Assembly: GCF_022549355.1 (NCBI RefSeq)
Contig: NZ_JAKZGL010000012.1
Coordinates: 1 to 64,000, forward strand
Source of the DNA: Acinetobacter sp. NIPH 2699
GTDB lineage: Bacteria; Pseudomonadota; Gammaproteobacteria; Pseudomonadales; Moraxellaceae
Direction: 5' to 3'
DNA length: 64,000 nt
The translations under genes were made by a program, and so were the position numbers. Within the stretch, counting starts at the first letter, position 1, and every line of letters starts with the position of its first letter. The notes beneath the pieces were generated by a model. That model made no database searches, was not told where the DNA came from, and saw only the letters and a list, made by a program, of their open reading frames with translations. Of this stretch, positions 35,513 through 43,919 are shown in pieces.

Positions 35513-35963
35513 TTTCAACCTCGATTTCTGGATAACCATGACCCAATCAAATGGATTGAAAGAGACTGGGTCATTATTTTCAAAAAAGAGCCGTACTTTC
35601 TAAATCAATAGAAAGAAAGCTTATTTCTGAGCAATGACCCACATATATGCCGAATTGGTTATATATGCTGAACGCTTCTACTCTGACAGAATTTTAATAA
35701 GCATTTTCTATACCAGATTTTAAAATCTTAGATTATGGTGATATTTGATTAGCAAACTTATGTACTAGGTGAGAAGCGATCATTAAAATGAAGTTTTATG
35801 ATTCTTTTTTGCGCATTCTATTGTTTTAAAATGGTGCATTTAAGAATTTATTTGAAAAACAGCATTTGTTAAAAATGTATTCAATCAAAAATAGATAGTG
35901 AATTAAGACCTAAAACAAATTGTTGGGATCTATTTTATTGAAAAATAAGTCATAAATAAATAC

Positions 35964-35979
35964 TGGCATGGTGTTTGCT
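35964..35979 (+). promoter_or_regulatory. Sigma-54 promoter of the NMT1-type ABC importer operon
   Basis: TGGCATGGTGTTTGCT matches TGGCAYRNNNNTTGCW with GG-N10-GC spacing. The predicted start near 35990 gives an untranslated leader of about 180 nt, unusually long for this window. Confidence 0.8.
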
Positions 35980-35989
35980 AAATCATAAC

Positions 35990-36169
35990 TGAGTATAAGC
36001 GGTTAGTGTGTATTACACATGGGACATTGCTCTACAGCGTTTGCTGTTCCTCTTTTGGGGACAAAGTCATTGCTTGGCTTTGAGAGAATCTGTGTGCTTT
36101 TATACATGTGGTTTTTATTCCCCTAAAAGAATAGCGAGATGAGTTCATACATATTTAGGGGTCTTACTT
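35990..36169 (+). ncRNA. Candidate riboswitch leader (possibly NMT1/xanthine type)
   Basis: Several hairpins are visible: TGTGTA-T-TACACA (36007-36019), ACAGC-GTTT-GCTGT (36034-36047) and CAAAGTC/GGCTTTG (36062-36082). Just before the gene, CCCCTAAA (36120-36127) pairs perfectly with TTTAGGGG (36154-36161), which covers the Shine-Dalgarno AGGGG eight bases before the ATG. TTTTGGGG (36053-36060) could pair with CCCCTAAA instead, with one mismatch, and so free the ribosome site. This is the expected layout of a translational riboswitch. The NMT1 motif (xanthine/urate-sensing) is named for NMT1-domain ABC genes like the one downstream, but I cannot confirm its consensus from memory. Confidence 0.5.
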
Positions 36170-37150
36170 ATGAAAATTCAGCACAATGTAGGCAAAGCAC
36201 GATTAACTGTTATTGCTGGCGCATTATTCTTCAGTTCATTTACCCATGCTGCCGATAAACTGGTGTTACAAACAACATGGTATGCACAAGCTGAACAGGG
36301 TGGGTATTATCAGGCCTTGGCACAGGGTATTTATAAAAAATATGGTCTAGATGTCGAGATTAAAATCGGTGGACCACAGGTCAATAATATGTCTTTATTA
36401 TTGTCTAAACGTGCCGACATTATTATTAATTATGATTTACAAGTATTAAAAGGGATTGAAAGTAAATTTCCAATCAAAGCTGTAGCAGCACCATTTCAGT
36501 TTGATCCCCAAGGTGTTTTAACACATAGCGATGTAAAGTCTTTGGCTGATTTAAAAGGAAAAACCATCCTTGTTTCAACCAGTGGACAAGCAAGCTGGTG
36601 GCCTTGGCTAAGAGAAAAATATAATTTAAATGCAGCTCAAGCTCGTCCTTATACGTTCAATATGCAGCCATTTCTAGCGGGTAAAAATGTAGCACAACAA
36701 GCCTATGCCACTTCAGAGGTTTTTCAGGCAAAAAAAGCCGCACCATCAAGTAATTTCTATTTATTTGCTGACGCTGGCTATCCAGCTTATGGCGGCATTT
36801 TAGTGACTCGTAATGATGTGATTCAGAGTAAACCCGATGTGGTAAATCGTTTTGTACAAGCATCTATGGAGGGATGGAAAAACTATCTGGCTGATCCACG
36901 TCTAGGAAATGCGGTTATTAAAAAAGAAAATCCAAATATGAATGATGAGTTGCTGGCTTTTGCTGTCAGTCAAATGAAAAAGTTACAACTGATTGATGGA
37001 GGTGATGCCAAAACACAGGGTATTGGGGTGATGACCGATGCACGTTGGAAAGCAACACGAGATTTTATGGTGAATGCAGGTTTACTGAATGCCAATACCA
37101 ACTGGAAATCAGCTTATACGACACAGTTTATTGGGCCTGTGAAGAAATAA
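36170..37150 (+). CDS. NMT1/THI5-like ABC transporter substrate-binding protein
   Basis: A 326-residue periplasmic binding protein with signal peptide (cleavage near FSSFTHAA-D). The NMT1/SsuA fold is suggested by 'TTWYAQAEQGGYYQALAQGIYKKYGLDVEIKIGGPQVNNMSLLLSKRADI' and 'LADLKGKTILVSTSGQASWWPWL'. The family binds flat heterocycles or sulfonates (thiamine pyrimidine, riboflavin, taurine). Neighbouring genes (deaminase of the 8-oxoguanine type, allantoinase, Rieske HpxD-like) point to a purine or related heterocycle. First gene of a four-gene operon with ATPase, permease and amidohydrolase. Confidence 0.87.
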   Translation: MKIQHNVGKARLTVIAGALFFSSFTHAADKLVLQTTWYAQAEQGGYYQALAQGIYKKYGLDVEIKIGGPQVNNMSLLLSKRADIIINYDLQVLKGIESKFPIKAVAAPFQFDPQGVLTHSDVKSLADLKGKTILVSTSGQASWWPWLREKYNLNAAQARPYTFNMQPFLAGKNVAQQAYATSEVFQAKKAAPSSNFYLFADAGYPAYGGILVTRNDVIQSKPDVVNRFVQASMEGWKNYLADPRLGNAVIKKENPNMNDELLAFAVSQMKKLQLIDGGDAKTQGIGVMTDARWKATRDFMVNAGLLNANTNWKSAYTTQFIGPVKK

Positions 37151-37202
37151 GGGCTGTTTTTGGGGTTAGGAAAATAGGGCTATTGCACGAAGGGGAAACC
37201 AT

Positions 37203-38024
37203 ATGAATTCAGTTTTATCTGTTGATATTCCAGTAAATACATCATCAAATTTCATCACACCCATGCTCATGCTAAGAGGTGTGGAAAAGACTTATCCAAA
37301 TGGCACACATGCATTGCAGCGTCTAGATTTAAACATTGGGCGTGGTGAGATTGTTTCTTTGCTCGGGCCATCAGGCTGTGGCAAAAGTACTTTATTGAAA
37401 ATGTTTGCTGATCTTGAACAGCCATCAGCAGGGCATGTGCGCTGGAATGGTAAAGCGGATATCCAGTCACAATGTAAAATGGCAATGGTGTTTCAGGAAG
37501 CGACCTTAATGCCTTGGGCCAATATTGAAGACAATGTTCGTCTACCTTTAGATTTGCAGCATGTTGCAAAGTCGGTGAGTACGCCTAAAGTGTTGGATGC
37601 TTTAAAAGCAGTAGGGCTGGATAACTTTACCAAATCTTACCCACGTGAACTGTCTGGTGGGATGCAAATGCGCGCTTCTTTAGCCAGAGCTTTGGTGACA
37701 GAACCTGATCTATTACTCATGGATGAACCCTTTGGGGCTTTGGATGAATTTACTCGGCATAAGCTTGATAGTGATATTCGTAAACTTTGGTCTGAACGTG
37801 ATTTAACCGTTGTTTTTGTCACGCACAGTATTTATGAGGCAGTGTATTTGTCTTCTCGTGTGGTTGTCATGGGGGCACGTCCAGGTCGTGTGGTTGCTGA
37901 TCTGGAAATTGAAGGTCCTTATCAACGCGATGAATCATTTCGAACGTCAGAAATCTTTATTAAACAATGTTCGCATCTTTCAGAAGTATTGGCTAAAGCA
38001 AGTGGGGAGTATGATCATGATTAA
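37203..38024 (+). CDS. ABC transporter ATP-binding protein (NitT/TauT type)
   Basis: A 273-residue ATPase of the nitrate/sulfonate/taurine/thiamine-precursor class. Walker A is 'GPSGCGKST' (~56-64), the Q-loop is in 'MVFQEATLMPW', the signature is 'LSGGMQMR', Walker B is 'LLLMDEPFGALDE', and the switch His is in 'VVFVTHSIYEAVYLSSR'. It overlaps the permease start by 8 bp. Confidence 0.92.
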   Translation: MNSVLSVDIPVNTSSNFITPMLMLRGVEKTYPNGTHALQRLDLNIGRGEIVSLLGPSGCGKSTLLKMFADLEQPSAGHVRWNGKADIQSQCKMAMVFQEATLMPWANIEDNVRLPLDLQHVAKSVSTPKVLDALKAVGLDNFTKSYPRELSGGMQMRASLARALVTEPDLLLMDEPFGALDEFTRHKLDSDIRKLWSERDLTVVFVTHSIYEAVYLSSRVVVMGARPGRVVADLEIEGPYQRDESFRTSEIFIKQCSHLSEVLAKASGEYDHD

Positions 38025-38811
38025 ACCATTAATAAAAAATCCTGCGATACAGCGTATAGCAGCTCCTTTGACCCTCGGTTTTTTATTGTTGCTGCTTTGG
38101 CAGTTGAGCTTTCAACAGCTTGAAGTCCCTGTATATGTGATACCGAAACCAAGCGACATTGTGATGGCGATGATTAATCATTCTGCATTGTTGTTTGGCA
38201 GCTTGTTGGTTACTTTAAAAATCACCTTATTGGCTTTTGCTTGTGCTGTGGTGATTGGAATCCTCATTGCATTTTTATTCGTGCAAAGTCGTGTAATTGA
38301 AGCCTGTTTTATGCCTTATGCCATATTATTTCAAGTGACACCGATTGTAGCGATTGCGCCATTGGTGATTATCTGGATTCAAAACACAACTTTAGCGTTG
38401 GTGGTGTGTGCGATGTTGGTGGCAGTTTTTCCAATCCTGACCAATACCACGTTGGGGTTGCGTAGTGTCAATAAAGGTTTACTTAATCTTTTTCAAATCA
38501 ATAAAGCCAGTCGTTGGCAAATTCTGATGCGGTTACGTGTGCCAAATGCATTGCCTTATTTCTTTGGTGGTTTACGGATTTCTTGTGGACTTGCTTTGAT
38601 CGGTGCTGTGGTTTCTGAGTTTGTTGCAGGAGCAGGTGGTACAAGTGCAGGCCTGGCTTATCAAATCTTGCAGGCAGGTTTCCAACTGGATTTGCCTCTC
38701 ATGTTTGCAGCGCTATTTTTGATTACTTGTACGGGTTTAGGGCTGTTTGTATTGATGTCTTTATTAAGCCGTGTGTTTTTAAGTAAATGGCATGAGAGTG
38801 AGCAAGTATGA
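38017..38811 (+). CDS. ABC transporter permease (NitT/TauT type)
   Basis: A 264-residue inner-membrane permease with about six hydrophobic segments and the BPD_transp_1 coupling motif region ('INKASRWQILMRLRVPNALPYFFGGLRISCGLALIGAVVSEF', family EAA-G-I-x-P pattern). The ATG at 38017 lies seven bases after GGGGAG; the open frame extends far upstream but only through the ATPase gene. It overlaps the next gene by 4 bp. Confidence 0.9.
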   Translation: MIKPLIKNPAIQRIAAPLTLGFLLLLLWQLSFQQLEVPVYVIPKPSDIVMAMINHSALLFGSLLVTLKITLLAFACAVVIGILIAFLFVQSRVIEACFMPYAILFQVTPIVAIAPLVIIWIQNTTLALVVCAMLVAVFPILTNTTLGLRSVNKGLLNLFQINKASRWQILMRLRVPNALPYFFGGLRISCGLALIGAVVSEFVAGAGGTSAGLAYQILQAGFQLDLPLMFAALFLITCTGLGLFVLMSLLSRVFLSKWHESEQV

Positions 38812-40250
38812 TGAGTCAGCGTTATTTAATTAAAAATGCTTATGCCATTTTAACAGGCTTATCTGGTGATGCAGCTCGTTCCTCATGTACCGATATTCGT
38901 ATCCAAAATGGCAAAATTACAGCATTAGGGCAATTGACTCAGCAAGCCAATGAACAAGTGATCGATGCTAAAGATTGTGTGATTTATCCAGCATGGGTCA
39001 ATACCCATCACCATTTGTTTCAGTCTTTATTAAAAGGTGAGCCACAAGGTTTAAATCAAAACTTAAGCGCATGGCTTGCCAGTACACCGTATCGTTTTCG
39101 TGGTGCATTCGATGAGGAAACTTTTCGGGTTGCGGTACGTATCGGTTTGATTGAATTGTTACGTTCGGGTTGTGCAACCGTCGCAGACCATCATTATTTA
39201 TATTGGCCGAAAATGCCTTTTGATGGCGCTGCAATTTTATTTGATGAAGCTGAAAAGTTAGGGATGCGCTTTGTGCTGTGTCGCGGTGGTGCAACCCTGA
39301 CACGTGGTTTAGAAAGTGAGTTACCTCAAGCCTTACGTCCAGAGAAATTTGAAGACTATATGGCGGATATTGAACGTTTAGTCAGCCAATATCATCAGCC
39401 GAGTGGGACAGCATTTAGAAAAATTGTGATGGCACCCACTTCAACCTTACATTCAACGACACCGCAACAGTTTAGAGAAAGCGCCAAAATTGCTAGACAA
39501 TTAGGCATTGGGATGCATAGTCATTTATCCGAAACGGTTGATTATCTGGATGCAGCCAAAGCCAAATTTAACATGACTCCTGTACAGTTTTGCGCTGAGC
39601 ATGATTGGGTAGGGGCTGATGTTTGGTTTGCGCATCTGGTTAAATTATTGCCCGAGGAAATTCAGATTTTAGGTCAAACTCGAACAGGAATTGCGCATTG
39701 CCCACAAAGTAATGCGCGATTAGGCAGTGGTATTGCTGATCTTGTAAGTCTAGAACAAGCTGGCATGAGCATTTCAATCGGTGTTGATGGTGCAGGTTCG
39801 AATGAAGCCGCAGATATGCTCTCAGAAACACATGCCGCATGGTTATTACAACGTGCTAGAAAAGGCATGTTGGCGACACCACAATATGAGGGTGGATCAT
39901 TTGAGGGCGGTGCAGACGCAGCAACGATTGAAGATGTGATTCGTTGGGGAACCGTGGGTGGTGCAAAAATCTTAGGACTCGATCAGGTTGGTACGATTGA
40001 AGTCGGGCAACAAGCCGATTTGGTTGTGTATCAACTGGATGATCCTCGTTATTTCGGATTACATGATATGGCAATTGGTCCTGTTGCCAGTGGTGGGCGA
40101 GCGCATATTAAAGCGATGTTTGTTGCAGGTAAAATGGTGATTGAAAATGACCAGATTCCTGAGCTGGATATGATGGAATTGGCTTGGCAAGCTAAGCAAT
40201 CGGTGAAAGTGTTGCAACAGCGAAGTATGGAAATGGCTAAAATAGCCTAA
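38808..40250 (+). CDS. Amidohydrolase, 8-oxoguanine deaminase-like
   Basis: A 480-residue cytosine-deaminase/AtzB-type amidohydrolase (COG0402). Metal ligands are visible: 'WVNTHHHLFQSLL' (~63-74), His in 'GMHSHLSETVDYLDAA' with the acid-base Glu, the His of 'VWFAHLVKL', and Asp in 'IGVDGAGSNEAADM'. The start 'YLIKNAYAILTG…DIRIQNGKI' and end 'GTIEVGQQADLVVYQLDDPRYFGLHD' follow 8-oxoguanine deaminase of Pseudomonas. That reaction gives urate, which would feed HpxO. Guanine, isoguanine or pterin deamination are alternatives. It is cotranscribed with the importer, so it probably acts on the imported compound. Confidence 0.85.
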   Translation: MMSQRYLIKNAYAILTGLSGDAARSSCTDIRIQNGKITALGQLTQQANEQVIDAKDCVIYPAWVNTHHHLFQSLLKGEPQGLNQNLSAWLASTPYRFRGAFDEETFRVAVRIGLIELLRSGCATVADHHYLYWPKMPFDGAAILFDEAEKLGMRFVLCRGGATLTRGLESELPQALRPEKFEDYMADIERLVSQYHQPSGTAFRKIVMAPTSTLHSTTPQQFRESAKIARQLGIGMHSHLSETVDYLDAAKAKFNMTPVQFCAEHDWVGADVWFAHLVKLLPEEIQILGQTRTGIAHCPQSNARLGSGIADLVSLEQAGMSISIGVDGAGSNEAADMLSETHAAWLLQRARKGMLATPQYEGGSFEGGADAATIEDVIRWGTVGGAKILGLDQVGTIEVGQQADLVVYQLDDPRYFGLHDMAIGPVASGGRAHIKAMFVAGKMVIENDQIPELDMMELAWQAKQSVKVLQQRSMEMAKIA

Positions 40251-40397
40251 GCAAAAATAGAATCGTACACAAAATATGATACTCGGAAACGTCATTTGCA
40301 ACCTGCGTGGTGTCAACAAAATACAAAGTTTTATACAACTAGTTAGTGTATGGTAAATGCAAGAAGTGAACAGGTTTTGCAAATGACAATGGTTTTG

Positions 40398-40437
40398 CCT
40401 ACTTTTCCCGAAAGAAAAGTAGGGCGAACCGCAGGTT
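40398..40437 (+). repeat. Hairpin element resembling the first hairpin of the repeat
   Basis: CCTACTTTTC-CCGAAA-GAAAAGTAGG is a perfect 10-bp stem in the tail-to-tail gap between the amidohydrolase and puuE. It is followed by the small AACC-GCA-GGTT hairpin. The TACTTTT…AAAAGTA core matches H1 of the repeats at 12477 and 30890, but the second and third hairpins are not conserved. No T-run follows on either strand. Confidence 0.6.
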
Positions 40438-40523
40438 TATCTTGAAATTGGATGAGAACTCGGCAAGACTCCGCTAAGATTATTATAATTATTTGTATAT
40501 CAATATTTTGTTCCTAAGACAGC

Positions 40524-41474
40524 TTATCCCTGATAAGGATGATATTTATACCAATGATCTGCAATCTGCTGACGAGTACATACCCAAACCCGATCATGGT
40601 TTTGCACATAATCCAGAAATTTTTGTAATGCTTTAAAACGAGCAGGGCGACCTAAAATTCGACAATGCATGCCGATGGAAAGCATTTTAGGGTGGGTTGT
40701 TCCTTCAGCATATAAAACATCAAAGGCATCTTTTAAATACTCAAAGAAATCTTCACTGCGGTTAAAACCAGTTGGTGAAGCAAACTTCATGTCATTGGTA
40801 TCAAGAGTATAGGGAATGATTAAATGTGGACGAGTTTCGCCATTCTCTTTTGTTAATTTTGTCCAAAAAGGCAGATCATCGCCATAATAATCACTGTCAT
40901 ATTGAATCTGATCATAGTCTGCTAATAATTGACGAGTGTTGGGGCTATCACGACCTGTGTACCAACCAGTAGGCATTTCACCAAACAAATCTTTTAAGAT
41001 CTGCATAGCCTCAGCCATATGCTGTTTTTCAGTTTCAGGATCAACATTTTGATAATGAATCCAGCGTAAACCATGCGATACCACATCATAGTTATTCTGT
41101 TTGATTGCCTCGACAATTAATGGATTTCTTTGTAATGCCATGGCAACTGCAAAAATAGTCATCGGTAAGTTGCGTTTGGCAAATTCCTGTTGAATACGCC
41201 AAAAACCAACGCGTGAACCATATTCATAGATCGAATCCATGGACAAATGTCGAGCAGGATAACTTTCTGCACCACTGATTTCAGACAAAAACTGCTCTGA
41301 ACCGTCATCGCCATGCAAGATATGTTTTTCACCACCTTCCTCATAGTTCAATACAAACTGAACCGCAATTTTTGCTTGATTAGGCCATTGCGCATGCGGA
41401 GGATGGTTAGCATAACCGACCATATCTCGTGGATAGTCTGCTGTTAAATCAATGTCTTTATGGAACCAAACCAT
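40524..41474 (-). CDS. puuE: Allantoinase, polysaccharide-deacetylase type
   Basis: A 316-residue PuuE-type allantoinase, which hydrolyses allantoin to allantoate and is unrelated to the AllB amidohydrolase. It matches Pseudomonas PuuE throughout: 'YPRDMVGYANHPPHAQWPNQAKIAVQFVLNYEEGGE', 'SMDSIYEYGSRVGFWR', 'VVSHGLRWIHYQNVDPETE', 'GWYTGRDSPNTR', 'PYTLDTNDMKF' and 'MLSIGMHCRILGRPARF'. I prefer the ATG at 41474, with CAGG before it, over the GTG at 41510, which lacks a ribosome site. It supplies the one missing step of the urate pathway, 7 kb from alc-allA and without a visible GntR site. Confidence 0.92.
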   Translation of the reverse strand: MVWFHKDIDLTADYPRDMVGYANHPPHAQWPNQAKIAVQFVLNYEEGGEKHILHGDDGSEQFLSEISGAESYPARHLSMDSIYEYGSRVGFWRIQQEFAKRNLPMTIFAVAMALQRNPLIVEAIKQNNYDVVSHGLRWIHYQNVDPETEKQHMAEAMQILKDLFGEMPTGWYTGRDSPNTRQLLADYDQIQYDSDYYGDDLPFWTKLTKENGETRPHLIIPYTLDTNDMKFASPTGFNRSEDFFEYLKDAFDVLYAEGTTHPKMLSIGMHCRILGRPARFKALQKFLDYVQNHDRVWVCTRQQIADHWYKYHPYQG

Positions 41475-41602
41475 ATCAATGCCTGAATCGTGAAATAGGT
41501 GAAACTTCACATCAATTTACTGGATAGGTTCTCTAATTGTCAATTATTATATCTATTTAAATCAATGGTTTATTTGTTTTATTTTGGTGCAATAATACGG
41601 TT

Positions 41603-42535
41603 TCATTCATGAATATTCTTTAGCATGCGCAATTTCAGTGCTTCCATTTCTTCAATGATTTGATTCATCATGATTTGTGCAATACGAGAAAGTTGCCGTT
41701 TTGGTGCAACACATAAAGCAAGGGTAATTGGATGCAGCCCATTATCGTGGATTGCCCTAAATTCGAATTCGCCACTTTCAATAAATGGATAGGCATCCAA
41801 GTAACTCATGATAGCAATGCCTAAATTCTGTCTCAGCAATGAAATCATCATGTGAATATCGTTGCACTCGATTTTATGTGGCGGATTAAAATCATGTTTT
41901 TTATATAAAGCGGTGACGTGATCGTGAATAATTAAAGGTGCAGCAGGAATAATATGATTGAATTCCAGCGTATCTGAGAAATAGATTTTTTCCTTATTGG
42001 CTAAATGATGTTGCTTTGGAATCACAAAGCCAAGCGGCATTTCGATAAAGGAACTGATTTGTAATTGATGTTGATGCTTTGGATTGAGAATTAAGCCAAA
42101 ATCGAGTTCAGCGTTAATGACCAAGTCAGCAACACGTTCACTATCTAACACACGAATACTGAAATTAATCCAAGGATAATCTTGATGGATAGATTGAATC
42201 ACTTGAGTGACGAAGCTTTCACTTAATGCTGAGATCATCCCAAAATCAACTGAACCTCGTTGTAACCCCTGAATTTCATTTAAGCGCTTTTGTGTCGTTT
42301 GAAATTCTTTTTGCCAAGTCAGTAAATCGGCATAGAGTAATTCACCTGCCAAAGTCAGTTTTAGTCCATTGGGTAGACGCTCAAATAAGGCAACGCCAAG
42401 TTCTTCTTCAGCTAAAGCGATCTGACGATGCACTGCTGAGACTGAAATATAAAGTTGATCTGCTGCTTTTCGCAAGCTGCCAGTTTTAGCTACAGCGATA
42501 AAATATTCTGAGAAACGAGAAAAAGGCAATGCCAT
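41603..42535 (-). CDS. LysR-family transcriptional regulator
   Basis: A 310-residue LysR regulator from the ATG at 42535; the open frame begins nine bases earlier at a TTG. The helix-turn-helix is 'FIAVAKTGSLRKAADQLYISVSAVHRQIALAEEELGVALFERLPNGLKLT', followed by the periplasmic-binding-protein-like effector domain ('GSVDFGMISALSESFVTQVIQ…'). It is divergent from the Rieske oxygenase gene across 178 bp and upstream of puuE on the same strand, so it probably regulates the oxygenase gene. Confidence 0.9.
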   Translation of the reverse strand: MALPFSRFSEYFIAVAKTGSLRKAADQLYISVSAVHRQIALAEEELGVALFERLPNGLKLTLAGELLYADLLTWQKEFQTTQKRLNEIQGLQRGSVDFGMISALSESFVTQVIQSIHQDYPWINFSIRVLDSERVADLVINAELDFGLILNPKHQHQLQISSFIEMPLGFVIPKQHHLANKEKIYFSDTLEFNHIIPAAPLIIHDHVTALYKKHDFNPPHKIECNDIHMMISLLRQNLGIAIMSYLDAYPFIESGEFEFRAIHDNGLHPITLALCVAPKRQLSRIAQIMMNQIIEEMEALKLRMLKNIHE

Positions 42536-42678
42536 AGCAATCAATTGAAAGATAAAAAATAAGTATAACCAAAAGCAATTTTAAAAAATATATAGTGTTC
42601 TAGTTTTTAGAATGATTCATTGAAATCATTCTAATAGACGAAATTATTGTTCTGTTCCAAACTGCATTTAAGCCATAC

Positions 42679-42693
42679 AGATCGTTGATCTAT
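42679..42693. promoter_or_regulatory. Possible operator between lysR and the Rieske gene
   Basis: CAGATC-GTT-GATCTAT contains the perfect 5-bp inverted repeat AGATC/GATCT about 25 bp before the Rieske start codon. It could bind the divergent LysR protein, but the match to a T-N11-A motif is loose. Confidence 0.35.
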
Positions 42694-42713
42694 AGCAAAA
42701 ATGAGAGTAAAGA

Positions 42714-43769
42714 ATGAATGCAATTCCTTTAATTAATGTGCCGAATAAACCTTGTTATAGCCAGTTTGATGACCGAGATTGGGAAATACTGGCACAACAT
42801 TGGTATCCTGTTGCTCGAATTGAAGATGTGAGTAGCAAACCACAGCAAGTCACCTTACTTGATCTGAATATGGCGATTTATAAAACTGAAACAGGGAACA
42901 TTCATTTGGTTCGTGATATTTGTCCACATCGCGGTGTGCCATTAAGTAAAGGTTGGGTCGAGGGAGAAACCCTTATTTGTCCTTATCATGGTTTGCATTT
43001 CAATGAAGACGGGAAATGCACAAAGATTCCCGCACAACCCGATCTGACTAAAATTTCTGATCGGTTTTCCTTAACCAAGTTTCCTGTGGTTTTAAAATAT
43101 GGTTTGGTGTGGACCAGTATTTTAGGACGAGATGAGCGTTTAGCCAATTTTCCTGTTTTGGATACATGGGAGACTGCTGAGCATCAAGCGATTTTACCAC
43201 CTTATGTGGATATTGCTGGTTCAAGTGGTCGCCAATTGGAGGGATTTATCGACGTTGCGCACTTTGCGTGGGTACATCACCATGCCTTTGCCGATCGAGA
43301 AAATCCTATTGTGCCGAAATATTCGACTGAGCGAACTGATTATGGATTGCATAGCGAATATGTCAGTAATGTCAGCAATTATCCGCATGGCATGCAGCAT
43401 TTAGCACCTGATGATTTCCTCTGGGAGCGTATATTTGATGTTTATCCACCATTCTCAGCCATATTGACCATTCATTTTCCGAATGATGGCGTATTAAAGA
43501 TTTTAAATGCCTGTTGCCCCGTTTCTCATAATAAAACCCGCTTGTTTGTGCCCTTAACTCGCAATTTTGATACCACAGGTGATTTACAGGCTGTATATGA
43601 CTTTAATGCACAAATTTTTGCGGAAGATCAAGAGATGGTGGAGGCACAAAAACCTGAAGAATTACCTCTAGATATTACGATGGAAGCACATTTTGAAGCA
43701 GATCGATCATCGACCATGTACCGTCGTATCTTGGCGGAATGGGGCTTAAGTAAACGTTATACGGTTTAA
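42714..43769 (+). CDS. Rieske non-haem iron oxygenase, HpxD-like
   Basis: A 351-residue Rieske oxygenase alpha subunit. The [2Fe-2S] ligands are in 'CPHRGVPLS' (~68-76) and 'CPYHGLHFNEDGKC' (~93-106). The catalytic iron region is 'GFIDVAHFAWVHHHAF' with the bridging Asp and His residues. The whole protein, especially 'FDDRDWEILAQHWYPVA' at the start and 'EAHFEADRSSTMYRRIL' at the end, resembles Klebsiella HpxD, the purine-oxidising oxygenase of the hpx pathway. VanA-like demethylases are the alternative. No ferredoxin reductase partner is adjacent; the next gene is hutC. Confidence 0.82.
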   Translation: MNAIPLINVPNKPCYSQFDDRDWEILAQHWYPVARIEDVSSKPQQVTLLDLNMAIYKTETGNIHLVRDICPHRGVPLSKGWVEGETLICPYHGLHFNEDGKCTKIPAQPDLTKISDRFSLTKFPVVLKYGLVWTSILGRDERLANFPVLDTWETAEHQAILPPYVDIAGSSGRQLEGFIDVAHFAWVHHHAFADRENPIVPKYSTERTDYGLHSEYVSNVSNYPHGMQHLAPDDFLWERIFDVYPPFSAILTIHFPNDGVLKILNACCPVSHNKTRLFVPLTRNFDTTGDLQAVYDFNAQIFAEDQEMVEAQKPEELPLDITMEAHFEADRSSTMYRRILAEWGLSKRYTV

Positions 43770-43853
43770 ATAGACACAAGTTCAGGATTATTTAGTTCTT
43801 ATACTTATGAAATGATGCCTTATTGAAGATTGAAACAACCTAATTGTATAGGC

Positions 43854-43865
43854 TTGTATATACAA
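43854..43865. promoter_or_regulatory. HutC operator before hutC
   Basis: TTGTATATACAA is a perfect 12-bp palindrome, extended by C on the left, and matches the HutC operator type (TTGTATnTACAA-like). A weaker half-site, ATATTGTATGAG, lies at 43898-43910. It is 55 bp before hutC, so autoregulation is expected. Confidence 0.78.
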
Positions 43866-43919
43866 ATGAGATGAATTCAATATACAATAACTTAGCATAT
43901 ATTGTATGAGTTTTAGTCA

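Larger units (their letters stand above)
35513..36169. other. 657-bp divergent intergenic region with promoter and leader RNA
   Basis: The left ~450 bases are AT-rich with no coding sense and should hold the promoter of the oxygenase gene and enhancer sites. The right part carries a sigma-54 promoter (35964-35979) and the structured leader of the importer operon, described separately. Confidence 0.7.

Noticed and set aside
36007..36019. TGTGTATTACACA as a protein operator only
   Set aside because: It lies downstream of the predicted start, within the leader, so I treat it as part of the RNA; an operator role cannot be excluded but has no partner gene.
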